Shown: positions 43,881 through 52,895 of the stretch, piece by piece
Numbering within the stretch: position 1 is the first letter of the stretch
Layout: each line of letters starts with the position of its first letter
Origin: Streptomyces bathyalis
GTDB lineage: Bacteria; Actinomycetota; Actinomycetes; Streptomycetales; Streptomycetaceae
Length of the DNA stretch: 64,000 bases
NCBI RefSeq assembly: GCF_015910445.1
Contig: NZ_CP048882.1
Location: 1,426,001-1,490,000 of the forward strand
Direction of reading: 5' to 3'
The notes under the pieces: model-generated
The model's database searches: none
What the model saw: only the letters and a program-made list of their open reading frames with translations
What the model was told of the DNA's origin: nothing
Translations under genes and position numbers: made by a program

Positions 43881-44708
43881 TCACTTCCCCCGCCACTTCG
43901 GCGGGCGCTTCTCGCTGAACGACGCGTGGAATTCGGCGTAGTCGTCGCTGTGCATCAGCAGCGCCTGCGTCGAGGCGTCCATCTCGACGGCCGCCGAGAG
44001 CGGCAGGTCGAGCTCCGCCGTGAGCAGCGCCTTGGTCTGCGCGAGTGCGAGAGCGGGGCCGTCGGCGAGTGTGCGGGCGAGTTCGGCAGCGGCGTGCTGT
44101 GCCTGGCCTTCCTCGGTCAACTGGCTGAGGAGACCGATGCGTTCGGCCTCATCGGCGCGTACGGGCTCACCGAGCATGAGGATGCGGGTGGCGTGACCGA
44201 GGCCGACGACACGCGGCAGCAGATAGGCCGCACCCATGTCTCCGCCGGAGAGGCCGACCTTCGTGAAGAGGAAGGAGAAGCGGGCCGTGGGGTCCGCGAC
44301 GCGGAAGTCCGACGCCAGCGCGAGCACCGCACCCGCGCCCGCCGCGACGCCGTGCACGGCCGCGACGACGGGGAACGGCGTCTCGCGCAGGGCACGAACG
44401 ACCTGGCCCGTCATGCGGTTGAAGTCCAGGAGTTCGGCGGTGTCGGCGTCCAGGGTCGCGCCGATGATCTCCTCGACGTCACCGCCGGAGCAGAAGCCGC
44501 GGCCCTCGCCCGCGAGCACGAGCGCGCGTGCGCGGCGCTCCCGCGACAACTCGGCGAGGAGGTCGCGCAGATCGGCGTAGGCGCCGAAGGTGAGGGCGTT
44601 GAGCCGCTCCGGGCGGGCCAGCGTCACGGTGACGACGCCGTCGTCCTCGCTGACCTTGATGTGCCGCCATTCGCCGGTCGGACGGGCCGAGCCCGTGTAC
44701 GGGCTCAT
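43881..44708 (-). CDS. Enoyl-CoA hydratase/isomerase
   Basis: A 275-residue crotonase-fold enzyme. RGFCSGGDVEEIIG is the first oxyanion-hole segment, and AVHGVAAGAGAVLALASDFR and TKVGLSGGDMGAAYLLPRVVG carry the catalytic region. It would hydrate or open a ring-derived acyl-CoA. It precedes the fused flavoprotein by 41 bases on the same strand. The start overlaps the end of a 15-codon reading frame (separate entry). Confidence 0.92.
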   Translation of the reverse strand: MSPYTGSARPTGEWRHIKVSEDDGVVTVTLARPERLNALTFGAYADLRDLLAELSRERRARALVLAGEGRGFCSGGDVEEIIGATLDADTAELLDFNRMTGQVVRALRETPFPVVAAVHGVAAGAGAVLALASDFRVADPTARFSFLFTKVGLSGGDMGAAYLLPRVVGLGHATRILMLGEPVRADEAERIGLLSQLTEEGQAQHAAAELARTLADGPALALAQTKALLTAELDLPLSAAVEMDASTQALLMHSDDYAEFHASFSEKRPPKWRGK

Positions 44709-44752
44709 GCGGATGCTCCCGGGGCGTTGTGCTCGCTGGTGGGCTCACTCAT
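44705..44752 (-). CDS. Possible 15-codon upstream reading frame coupled to the hydratase gene
   Basis: ATG 44752 is preceded by the strong ribosome-binding site AAGGAGG, and the frame (MSEPTSEHNAPGASA) stops in an ATGA overlapping the hydratase start. The hydratase ATG itself has a poorer signal, so this short frame may load ribosomes onto it by coupling. It could also be the scar of a shortened gene. A peptide function is not supported. Confidence 0.45.
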   Translation of the reverse strand: MSEPTSEHNAPGASA

Positions 44753-44904
44753 GGCTCAAGGCCTCCTTCGAGACGCCGGCGACGGCACACGCTGAACGTA
44801 TCACCGGTTCGTGACTGCCGTCACGGGTGCGCGATAGACGTGGCTGGGGTGCGGAAGCGCGACCGGATAGCGTGGTCGCCGGTCGCGGGGAGGGAAAGAG
44901 GCTG

Positions 44905-45675
44905 ATGGAGCACGGTCCGCTGATACTCGCGCTGCTGGCGCTCTTCGGGCTGGTGGGCGGCATCGGCATCACGGCGGTGGGTCCGGGCGGCGTGCTGCCC
45001 ACCATCGGGATGTTCCTGCTGACGGGGCTCTCGCCCTCGGGCGTCGCCGGAACCGCCATCGCCACGCACATCGCGACAGGCGCCCTCGGCACCGCCGCCT
45101 ACACGCGCTCCGGCCAGCTGCGCGACGCCCGCACGCGCCGCATCGCGCTGATCCTCTCGGGCGCTGCGCTGGTGGGCTCACCTCTGGGCGTGCTCTTCAA
45201 CACCCTTGTCGACGGGCGGGTGTTCGGGATCCTGCTCGCCCTCGCCGTCGCCACGACGGGCATCCTGGTGTGGGTGCGTGAGCGCCGCACCTCCGCACCC
45301 GAGGAGGACGACGACAAGACCCTCTCACCGGTGGTGACGGGCGCCGTCGGGCTCCTGGTCGCCGTGGCCGCGGGGCTCTTCGGGCTCGGCGGCCCGATGC
45401 TGAGCGTGCCCCTGCTGGTGATCTGCGGCCTGCCGCTGCTGCCCGCTCTGGCCGCCGCGCAGGCGCAGTCCGTGGTCATCGCGAGCGTCGGGACCGCCGC
45501 GTATCTCGTGCACGGTTCGATCGACTGGGCGCTCGCCGCGCTGGTCGGCATCCCGGAGCTGGCCGGCGTCGTCATCGGCTGGAAGATCGCCCATGCCGTG
45601 CCCGTACGGAAACTCAAGTTCGCCCTCGCCGGCACGCTTCTGGCTCTGGCGCCCTATCTGGCGCTGCACGGCTGA
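44905..45675 (+). CDS. TauE/SafE-family membrane transporter
   Basis: A 256-residue permease with about eight hydrophobic segments. The repeated halves LVGGIGITAVGPGGVLPTIG and AVAAGLFGLGGPMLSVPLLV with a Gly-rich repeat are the TauE/SafE (sulfite exporter) signature. It may export sulfite or a related oxo-anion or organic acid; the substrate is unproven. The locus is near sulfur and aromatic genes but stands alone. ATG 44905 follows GGGAGGGAAAGAGG. Confidence 0.88.
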   Translation: MEHGPLILALLALFGLVGGIGITAVGPGGVLPTIGMFLLTGLSPSGVAGTAIATHIATGALGTAAYTRSGQLRDARTRRIALILSGAALVGSPLGVLFNTLVDGRVFGILLALAVATTGILVWVRERRTSAPEEDDDKTLSPVVTGAVGLLVAVAAGLFGLGGPMLSVPLLVICGLPLLPALAAAQAQSVVIASVGTAAYLVHGSIDWALAALVGIPELAGVVIGWKIAHAVPVRKLKFALAGTLLALAPYLALHG

Positions 45676-45943
45676 GGCCTGTCCGGCGGATCAGGCTGGT
45701 CCGGTTACGCCTGTCTGCATCGGCTCCGGCGTCTTCCTCGCTTCGGCTCAACCAGCGGTGTGGCGGCGGCAACAGGCTGAACACGCACGGAAGTTCCTGC
45801 CGTGGGCACGGCTCGCCCTGCTCTCCCCGACCATCAGCCCTGGCAGCCATCCGGCCGCCCGGCGCACGTCAAGCTTCGGCGTGCTGCGGGCGATCATTGC
45901 GCAGTAACATCGCACAACATCCAACGAGGAAGGGCGAACTCAC

Positions 45944-46168
45944 GTGGTGGACATGAAAGCGGCCGCGCGCAAGGTCTTCGATGCGTACGACCTCGATGGC
46001 GACGGGCAGATAACCGCCAAGGAATACCAGCAGGTTGTCGCCGAGCTGCGCGGCGAGCACCTCACCGAAGAGCAGGCGCAGCAATTCATCGACGTACTCG
46101 ACACGGATGGCGACGGCACGATGTCGTTCGAGGAGTTCTGGGCCCCGATGCAGGGCGGCGCGGACTGA
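45944..46168 (+). CDS. Small EF-hand calcium-binding protein
   Basis: A 74-residue protein with two EF-hand loops: DLDGDGQITAKE and DTDGDGTMSFEE, each a complete 12-residue loop with Asp1, Asp3, Asp5 and Glu12. It is cytoplasmic and calmodulin-like in size and probably acts as a Ca2+ buffer or sensor. The GTG at 45944 (GTG GTG GAC) follows GAGGAAGGG. Confidence 0.93.
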   Translation: MVDMKAAARKVFDAYDLDGDGQITAKEYQQVVAELRGEHLTEEQAQQFIDVLDTDGDGTMSFEEFWAPMQGGAD

Positions 46169-46364
46169 CCACCACAGGCGGAGCGACGGTCGGAGACGGC
46201 AACCGCGTTTCGTCGCGTCATCGCCACGCGGACCGAACCGCGGGCGGTTACGGCCCAGTCGCTCTTGTCCGTCCCCCGCCGTCGCTCTCGTCCGTCCGAC
46301 GCTGATGCAGGGCCGCCGCCGAGACCGGGGGGCCGCCGCGTCTCCATGCGGCATCATGCGGCGC

Positions 46365-47651
46365 ATGGGCAACTCTGAACGCTCCGACGACGCCGGCAAG
46401 GGCCGGGTGGCACACAGCCTGGTTCCGGTGACCGGCCGGGACCCGGAGGAAAGCGGACGGTCGGCAACACCTCTGGAGCTGCTGTTCGATCTGACCTTCG
46501 TGGTCGCGGTCGGCACCGCGGCCACCCACTTCGCGGAGATGCTCGCCGAGGGACACCCCGTGGAGGCGCTCGCCGCGTTCTCGCTGGCGATGTTCGCCAT
46601 CAGTGTCGCCTGGATCAACTTCAGCTGGTTCGCGTCCGCGTTCGGCACGGACGACTGGCTCCACCGCGTGCTGACGATGGTGCAGATGATCGGGGTCGTC
46701 GTCTTCTCACTCGGCCTTCCGGGGATGTTCCACTCGGTCGAGGTGGGCGGACACCTCGAGCTGCGGATGATGGTGCTCGGATACGTCGTGATGCGGATCG
46801 CGATGGTGGTCCAGTGGTGGCGCGTGGCGCGGGGGTCCCGCGATTTCGTGAGCGTCGGGATGGCGAACATCCGCTGGACGGCGACCGCGCAGATCGGGTG
46901 GATCGCGGTCGGATTCGCGCATCTACCGCTGAGCGTCGTGATCGCCGCCATCATCGCCCTCGGGGCGCTGGAGCTGTTGCTGCCCGTCCTCACTCAGGGC
47001 AGCGCGGGCGGGACGCCCTGGCATCCCCACCATGTCGCCGAGCGGTACGGCCTGTTCGCGATCATCACGCTCGGGGAGGGAGTCGTCGGCACGGTCGCCT
47101 CCTCGGGCGAACTCTTCGGAGGAGCCGTCGGGACGCACTGGAGCGGGGACGCGATCGCCGTCGTCGTCGCCGGTGTCGGGCTGACCTTCGGCATGTGGTG
47201 GACGTACTTCCTCACGCCCTTCGGCGACATCCTGGTCCACCGCCGGCGCCGCGGATACCTCTTCGGCTACGGGCACATCCCTCTCTTCATGGGGATCGCC
47301 GGTGCCGGCGCCGGCCTGCACGTGGCAGGTCTGTATCTCGAGCACCACACGGAGCTGGGCCCGGTCCCCGTGGTGCTCTCCCTGGCCGTACCGGTCGGCC
47401 TCTACCTGCTGATGGTCTACCTGCTGCACACGCTGCTGCTGTCGGCGGGCGACCCCTTCCACCTGCTGCTGATCTCCGTCACGCTCGCGGTGCTGGCCGT
47501 CGCGGTGGGGCTGTCCGCAGCGGGTGTCGGGGTCGCGGCGTGCCTGCTGGTGGTGATGCTCGCCCCGTTCGTCACCGTGGTCGGCTACGAGACGATCGGC
47601 CACCGGCATCAGCGGCAGATGCTGGACGGTCTCGCGGTGCGCGGCGACTGA
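46365..47651 (+). CDS. Low-temperature-requirement A (LtrA) family membrane protein
   Basis: A 428-residue membrane protein with 10-12 hydrophobic segments. TPLELLFDLTFVVAVGTAAT is the LtrA family opening, and HHVAERYGLFAIITLGEGVVGT the central motif. The function is unknown. Start uncertain between ATG 46365 and 46356, because neither has a good ribosome-binding site. Confidence 0.9.
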   Translation: MGNSERSDDAGKGRVAHSLVPVTGRDPEESGRSATPLELLFDLTFVVAVGTAATHFAEMLAEGHPVEALAAFSLAMFAISVAWINFSWFASAFGTDDWLHRVLTMVQMIGVVVFSLGLPGMFHSVEVGGHLELRMMVLGYVVMRIAMVVQWWRVARGSRDFVSVGMANIRWTATAQIGWIAVGFAHLPLSVVIAAIIALGALELLLPVLTQGSAGGTPWHPHHVAERYGLFAIITLGEGVVGTVASSGELFGGAVGTHWSGDAIAVVVAGVGLTFGMWWTYFLTPFGDILVHRRRRGYLFGYGHIPLFMGIAGAGAGLHVAGLYLEHHTELGPVPVVLSLAVPVGLYLLMVYLLHTLLLSAGDPFHLLLISVTLAVLAVAVGLSAAGVGVAACLLVVMLAPFVTVVGYETIGHRHQRQMLDGLAVRGD

Positions 47652-47738
47652 CGGCCCGTAGGCGCATGTTGACGGACGGCCCCGGGCCCGTACTCGGCGC
47701 GCCCTCGTCGACCACCGCGTCGATGGGAGACTCGGCCG

Positions 47739-48278
47739 ATGACGACCGGCGCCGGTGACTTCGAGCTGACGATGGACGAGTTGCGCGTCGTGGCGCGCTA
47801 TGTGGTGGAGAGTGCCCAGGAAGTCCTTCCGGTGTTCGAGGAGGGCGTTCCAGGTGATCCCCGCCCCCGTGCAGCCGTTGATGCTGCCTGGGAGTTCGTG
47901 AACGGGGCGAGAAGAACCAAGCTGCAGCGGGTCGCCGCGCTGGACGCACACCGCGCAGCGAAGGAAGCACCTGCCGAAGTCGTACGTCTTGCTGCGCGCG
48001 CCGCCGGCGATGCCGCAGCTTCCGCGTATCTGCACCCCATCGCGAAGGCCACCCAGGTGGGTCACATCCTGCGCGGGCCCGCGTGCGCAGCGCGCGTGGC
48101 CGAGTTGCGTGCGGGCGACGACCCGGACGTCGGGGACAAGTTCCTCGAGCAAGCCGGGCGACGCGCCTCACCGGTCCTCATCGATGTGCTCGGCCGGTAT
48201 CCGCTCGCGCCGACGGGCAAGGGCCGCGTTGCCCACCTCATGAGCACCTTGGACGCTTACCTGCGCGCATCGCGCTGA
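47739..48278 (+). CDS. Imm-5-type putative immunity protein
   Basis: A 179-residue alpha-helical protein with a strong resemblance to the Imm-5 family: EEGVPGDPRPRAAVDAAWEF, AARAAGDAAASAYLHPIAKA, TQVGHILRGPACAARVAEL. Such proteins are thought to neutralise polymorphic toxins. No toxin gene is adjacent; the flanking genes are LtrA and arginine catabolism, so it is an orphan immunity gene. Confidence 0.72.
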   Translation: MTTGAGDFELTMDELRVVARYVVESAQEVLPVFEEGVPGDPRPRAAVDAAWEFVNGARRTKLQRVAALDAHRAAKEAPAEVVRLAARAAGDAAASAYLHPIAKATQVGHILRGPACAARVAELRAGDDPDVGDKFLEQAGRRASPVLIDVLGRYPLAPTGKGRVAHLMSTLDAYLRASR

Positions 48279-48362
48279 AGGATCACCTTCGGGGACGTCA
48301 CCGGTGCTCGTGATCGACTGGCGCTCACGAAGCCGCGCGTCCTGGATCCGTCGATGGTCGCC

Positions 48363-49385
48363 CTACGCCCTGTCCGGGGACCCGTCCTCGAGGGTGGCGA
48401 CGAGCACGGCCTTGATGGTGTGCATCCGGTTCTCCGCCTCGTCGAAGACGACGGAGTGCTCGGCCGATTCGAATACCTCGTCCGTCACTTCCAGGGAGTC
48501 CAGGCCGTGCCGTGCGTGGATCTCCCGTCCAACGGCCGTGCCCAGGTCGTGGAAGGCGGGCAGGCAGTGCAGGAACTTCACGTCCGGGTTGCCGGTGGCC
48601 CGCAGCACCTCCATGGTCACGGCGTACGGCCGCAGCAGTCCGATGCGCTCGTCCCAGACGTGCTGGGGCTCGCCCATAGAGACCCACACGTCGGTGGCGA
48701 CGAAGTCGGCGGCGTCCACGCCCTCTTCGACGTCCTCGGTGAGCGATATCCGGGCACCGGTGCGGGCCGCGACGGCGCGTGCCTGCGTGATGACGGGCTC
48801 CTCGGGCCACAGCGCACGCGGGGCGACGATGCGCACATCCATGCCGAGCAGGGCGCCGGTGACGAGATAGGAGTTGCCCATGTTGTTGCGGGCGTCGCCG
48901 AGGTAGGCGTACGAGGTCTCCGCGAGGGGCTTGGGGCAGTGCTCGGTCATGGTGAGCACGTCGGCCAGCATCTGCGTGGGGTGCCAGTCGTCGGTGAGTC
49001 CGTTGTAGACGGGGACGCCGGCGTAGGCGGCGAGCTCCTCGACGACGGCCTGGCCGCTGCCGCGGTACTCGATGCCGTCGTACATGCGGCCCAGGACCCG
49101 CGCGGTGTCCCGCGCGGACTCCTTGTGGCCCAGCTGGGAGCCGCTGGGATCCAGATAGGTCGTGCCGGCGCCCTGGTCGGCGGCGGCGACCTCGAAGGCG
49201 CAGCGGGTGCGGGTGGAGGTCTTCTCGAAGACCAGCGCGATGGTCCGGCCCCGCAGCCTCTGCTGCTCGGCGCCCGCCTTCTTGGCCACCTTCAGCTCGG
49301 CGGCCAGATCGATCAGGTAACGGAACTCCTCGGGCGAGAAGTCCAGTTCCTTGAGAAAGTGGCGGCCCGTGAGGTCTGTCGCCAT
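48363..49385 (-). CDS. arcB: Ornithine carbamoyltransferase, probably catabolic
   Basis: A 340-residue enzyme that converts citrulline plus phosphate to ornithine and carbamoyl phosphate, or the reverse. [15 protein letters not shown] holds the carbamoyl-phosphate site, [11 protein letters not shown] the ornithine contacts, and [13 protein letters not shown] the catalytic Cys region. Its gene follows the arginine deiminase gene on the same strand, so the catabolic role (arcB) is likely; the sequence alone does not exclude argF. The intergenic repeats at 49.4 kb may drive it separately. Confidence 0.94.
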   Translation of the reverse strand: MATDLTGRHFLKELDFSPEEFRYLIDLAAELKVAKKAGAEQQRLRGRTIALVFEKTSTRTRCAFEVAAADQGAGTTYLDPSGSQLGHKESARDTARVLGRMYDGIEYRGSGQAVVEELAAYAGVPVYNGLTDDWHPTQMLADVLTMTEHCPKPLAETSYAYLGDARNNMGNSYLVTGALLGMDVRIVAPRALWPEEPVITQARAVAARTGARISLTEDVEEGVDAADFVATDVWVSMGEPQHVWDERIGLLRPYAVTMEVLRATGNPDVKFLHCLPAFHDLGTAVGREIHARHGLDSLEVTDEVFESAEHSVVFDEAENRMHTIKAVLVATLEDGSPDRA

Positions 49386-49428
49386 GAGGGCTCCTAGGTC
49401 GCTGGCAGAGGCTGACTGATATCGACCT

Positions 49429-49462
49429 GGAATTCTATACCGTCGTTCGAATCTCTATACAG
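49429..49462 (-). promoter_or_regulatory. Repeated TATAGA-type elements between arcA and arcB
   Basis: In the 107 bases between the two genes the minus strand carries GTATAGAGATTC (49461-49450) and GTATAGAATTCC (49441-49430). These are two near-identical AT-rich elements 20 bases apart. They may be -10 elements, or half-sites for ArgR, whose boxes contain TNNATTCA-like repeats. They suggest separate control of arcB. Confidence 0.4.
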
Positions 49463-49492
49463 TGCACCTGCTCCGTACCGTCGCGGCAGCGC

Positions 49493-50725
49493 TCAGACCG
49501 GGTCCCTCTCCACGGGGCAGCTCATGCACCGCGGTCCGCCCCTTCCCCGGCCGAGCTCGCTGCCGGGGATCTCCAGCACCTCGATGCCCTGCTTGCGCAG
49601 GTGCGTGTTCGTGGTGACGTTGCGCTCGTAGGCGAGCACGACGCCCGGTTCGACGGCCAGGACGTTGCAGCCGTCGTCCCACTGCTCGCGCTCGGCGGAG
49701 TGCACGTCCTGTGTGGCCGTGAGGACGCGGACGTGGTCCAGCCCGAGGGCCGCCGCGATCGCTCTGTGCATGTGCTCCGGCGGGTGATCCGTCACCTTCA
49801 GCTCGTTGGTGCTGCTGCCGGGCTCGATGGTGTACGAGCGGAGCATGCCCAGCCCCTCGTACTGGGTGAAGGTCTCTCCGTCGACCATGGTCATCACGGT
49901 GTCCAGATGCATGAACGCACGGCGCTTGGGCATGTCGAGCGCCACGATCGTCCGGGCGGAACCCGCCGCGAAGAGTCCCCGAGCCAGCATCTCCACGGCC
50001 TGCGGCGTGGTGCGCTCGCTCATGCCGATCAGCACCGCACCCGAGCCGATGACCAGCACGTCGCCGCCCTCGATGGTCGACGGATACGCGCCCTGACCCT
50101 CGGACCACACGTTGAAGGCCGGGCTGTCCGGCCCCGCGAAGAGCGGGTGGTGGAGGTAGATCGCCTCGAAGTGCACGGTCTCGCGCTGACGGGCGGGCCA
50201 GCGCATCGCGTTGATCGAGACGCCGTCGTAGACCCACGCGGAAGTGTCGCGCGTGAAGAGGTGGTTGGGGAGCGGGGCGAGGAGGAAGTCGTCCAGATCC
50301 ATGACGTGGAAGCGGACGGAGGCCGGCTCCTCGTACCCCTCCAGGAACTCGCGCTTGGTCATGCCGCCGACCAGCGCCTCGGTCAGCTCCTTCGTCGGCA
50401 ACCGGTCGAAGGCGGCACGCAGATGGCCGGTGGCGAGCGGCCCGTACTCCTTCTCGTGGAAGACACGGTCCAGGACGAGGGTGCGGGCCTCGGGGATGTC
50501 CAGCGTCTCGGCCAGCAGGTCACCGAAGAGATGCACCGCGACCCCGCGGTCGCGCAGCGCGTCCGCGAGGGCGTCGTGCTCCTGGCGGGCACGGCGGACC
50601 CACAGCACGTCGTCGAAGAGGAGGTCGTCCTTGTTCGTCGGCGTGAGGCGCTTCAGCTCCAGGTCGGGACGGTGCAGGATCACGCGGCGCAGCCGTCCGG
50701 CCTCTGAATCGACATGGAAACCCAT
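49493..50725 (-). CDS. arcA: Arginine deiminase
   Basis: A 410-residue enzyme hydrolysing arginine to citrulline and ammonia. Its motifs are [69 protein letters not shown] and a C-terminal [12 protein letters not shown] with the catalytic Cys. The arginine/citrulline pair feeds arcB downstream. No carbamate kinase gene is seen in the window, so ATP-yielding completion of the pathway must be encoded elsewhere if at all. ATG 50725 gives [10 protein letters not shown], the family start. Confidence 0.96.
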   Translation of the reverse strand: MGFHVDSEAGRLRRVILHRPDLELKRLTPTNKDDLLFDDVLWVRRARQEHDALADALRDRGVAVHLFGDLLAETLDIPEARTLVLDRVFHEKEYGPLATGHLRAAFDRLPTKELTEALVGGMTKREFLEGYEEPASVRFHVMDLDDFLLAPLPNHLFTRDTSAWVYDGVSINAMRWPARQRETVHFEAIYLHHPLFAGPDSPAFNVWSEGQGAYPSTIEGGDVLVIGSGAVLIGMSERTTPQAVEMLARGLFAAGSARTIVALDMPKRRAFMHLDTVMTMVDGETFTQYEGLGMLRSYTIEPGSSTNELKVTDHPPEHMHRAIAAALGLDHVRVLTATQDVHSAEREQWDDGCNVLAVEPGVVLAYERNVTTNTHLRKQGIEVLEIPGSELGRGRGGPRCMSCPVERDPV

Positions 50726-50799
50726 GTCTCCATCCTCGCCGAGGAGGACGTGACGCGCGTAGTGTTTGCGCAAAGGTCTCCACGCCGGAGGGGCGGGAC

Positions 50800-50835
50800 G
50801 CAGCGGGCCGTGCCTGTACGGGTACGGCCCGCTGC
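50800..50835. other. Perfect 12-base-arm hairpin between divergent arcA and PIG-L genes
   Basis: GCAGCGGGCCGT (50800-50811) and ACGGCCCGCTGC (50824-50835) enclose a 12-base loop that itself contains a small CC/GG stem. It is upstream of both genes, so it cannot be a normal terminator; a regulatory hairpin or protein site is likelier. It lies 75 bases upstream of arcA and 155 before the PIG-L GTG. Confidence 0.75.
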
Positions 50836-50989
50836 TATGTCCGGGGTGCCCGGTCACCGGTCCCGGGCAGGTCGTCACGGGCGGCGGATATGGCCTGCGG
50901 GCCGCTTGTCCGGAGGGGGAAGATGCCGAAGGGTTGCGGCCGGTAACATCCGCGAGCTGAATACGGGCCGAGGAAGAGGCGGTTTCATC

Positions 50990-52819
50990 GTGGTCGATCC
51001 GGACGGGCGAACCGGCACAGCAGGACCCCCTCGGCGGCTCGTGACGGCCGCCATGGCCTCCGGCCTGGTGGGCGCGGTCTGCACGGCGGGGATCCCCGCC
51101 GCGCATGCCGCTGAACGTCCGTCCGCCGGACGCCGCGACCCCGCGCACCACGACGTGCTGTTCGTGAGCGCGCACCCGGACGACGAGGCGGGGAACCTGT
51201 CCACCTTCGGCCTGTGGCGTGAACGGCTGGGGCTGCGCACAGGCGTCGTCACCATCACGCGCGGTGAGGGCGGCGGCAACGCCGTCGGCCCGGAGGAAGG
51301 CGCACCGCTGGGCATGCTGCGCGAGGGCGAGGAGCGCTCCGCGACCGCGCTCGCGGGCATCGAGAACATCTTCTACCTCGACAAGCCCGACTTCTGGTAC
51401 ACGCTCTCCGCCCCGCTCACCGAGCGGATCTGGCACGAGCGGGACACCTTGGAGCGGATGGTCCGGCTGCTGCGCATGACCACGCCGCACACCGTGGTGA
51501 CGATGGATCCACGTCCGTTCAACCAGCACGGCGGGCACCAGATGTCGGCGCGGCTGGCGATCGAGGCGTTCTTCCTGGCCGGTGACGAACGGGCCTTCCC
51601 CGACCAGATCTCGTGCGAGGGACTGAGGCCGTGGCACCCGCGGCGGCTGCTGTCCCAGAACTACGGCTTCTCGGATCTCCTCGGGCCGGATGCGCCCAAG
51701 GAACGCCGCAAGGACCCGGACACGGGCCTGCCCGTCATCGGCGTCTGGTCAGGGCACACGTCGCGCGAGCGCGGGAAGACCTGGGCGCAGGTGGAGCGGG
51801 ACGCCAGCCGCATGTACCGCAGCCAGGGATGGGCCGCGATGCCGCCCGAGGTTCCCACGGACCCCGAGAAGCTGGGTTCGGACTGGTTCAGCGTGCTGGC
51901 GGACAAGGGCCGGGCCGTCGGGGCGCCCGTGCGCGAGCAGGACGAACTCCGGCCCGTGTACGCCGAGTTCCGCAAGTGGACGCGGCGCGTGGGACTGCCG
52001 TGGCTGGCCAACAACGCGCAGCCCGACTACCCGGCTCCGCCGTCGACTACCGTTCCCGAAGTGGCCGTGGCTCCCGTCCTGAACGGCGTCGAGGGTGAAG
52101 CCGAGTACCCGGGCCCCGAGTTGCGCCTCCGCCACTGGGAGGGCGACGAGGTACCGGCCGCCGACTCCTCGGCGACGGCCAAGATGTCCCGGCACGGAGA
52201 CGACCTCTACGTGCTCGTCACCGTCACCGACGACCGCGAGGGCACCCGGCTGGAGAAGGAGGACGCCAAGAGGCACTGGCGGACCGACTCCGTCGAGATC
52301 ACGCTCGACCCCCGCGGCAACGGCGACGACACCTCGGTGACGTTCAAGACCGGCATCTTCCCCTTCACGGACGGAGACGGCGGTCCGGTGGCGGAGCGGG
52401 ACGCCGACAACCGGCAGGGTCCCGCCGAGAAGACGGCACCCGGGATGCGTGTCGCGGCCGCGGTCGGCGAGCCCTACAAGGGCTACACCGTCGAGGCGAA
52501 GATCCCGCTAGGGGAACTGCCCGCCGCGGCGGACCCCGAGCGGTTCGCGGCGAACATCCTCGTCTACGACTCCGACACCCAGGACAAGACGGGCCAGACG
52601 CGGCTCGCGTGGTCGCCGTTCGGCAGCGCCCAGGCCGACCCGTATGTCTGGGGCACGGCCCGCCTCGAGGGGTACACACCGCCGGCGGACCGTCCGACAG
52701 TCCCCGCCGAACCCGAGATCCCGACGGAGGCGGCACGCAGCGAGGACTCCCCCGCGTCCGTCGAACAGGCACGGCGCACCGGCGTCCCGCTCGGCGGAGG
52801 CCCGCGCCCCTGCCGCTGA
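50990..52819 (+). CDS. Secreted PIG-L-type deacetylase with carbohydrate-binding domain
   Basis: A 609-residue envelope protein. A signal-like segment ([26 protein letters not shown]) precedes a PIG-L/LmbE domain (about 45-250) with [18 protein letters not shown] (zinc ligands), [20 protein letters not shown] and a distal His in [17 protein letters not shown]. Residues about 370-575 form a CBM9-like sugar-binding domain ([28 protein letters not shown]). It probably removes acetyl groups from surface or environmental GlcNAc-containing glycans. The GTG start at 50990 has GGAAGAGG upstream. Confidence 0.87.
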   Translation: MVDPDGRTGTAGPPRRLVTAAMASGLVGAVCTAGIPAAHAAERPSAGRRDPAHHDVLFVSAHPDDEAGNLSTFGLWRERLGLRTGVVTITRGEGGGNAVGPEEGAPLGMLREGEERSATALAGIENIFYLDKPDFWYTLSAPLTERIWHERDTLERMVRLLRMTTPHTVVTMDPRPFNQHGGHQMSARLAIEAFFLAGDERAFPDQISCEGLRPWHPRRLLSQNYGFSDLLGPDAPKERRKDPDTGLPVIGVWSGHTSRERGKTWAQVERDASRMYRSQGWAAMPPEVPTDPEKLGSDWFSVLADKGRAVGAPVREQDELRPVYAEFRKWTRRVGLPWLANNAQPDYPAPPSTTVPEVAVAPVLNGVEGEAEYPGPELRLRHWEGDEVPAADSSATAKMSRHGDDLYVLVTVTDDREGTRLEKEDAKRHWRTDSVEITLDPRGNGDDTSVTFKTGIFPFTDGDGGPVAERDADNRQGPAEKTAPGMRVAAAVGEPYKGYTVEAKIPLGELPAAADPERFAANILVYDSDTQDKTGQTRLAWSPFGSAQADPYVWGTARLEGYTPPADRPTVPAEPEIPTEAARSEDSPASVEQARRTGVPLGGGPRPCR

Positions 52820-52895
52820 CGCCGGAATGCGGCGGTCACCGTGGGCGGCCCCGAGTCCGCTCTTGTCCGTCAACTGGCCGCCGTCCGCGGCAGAT

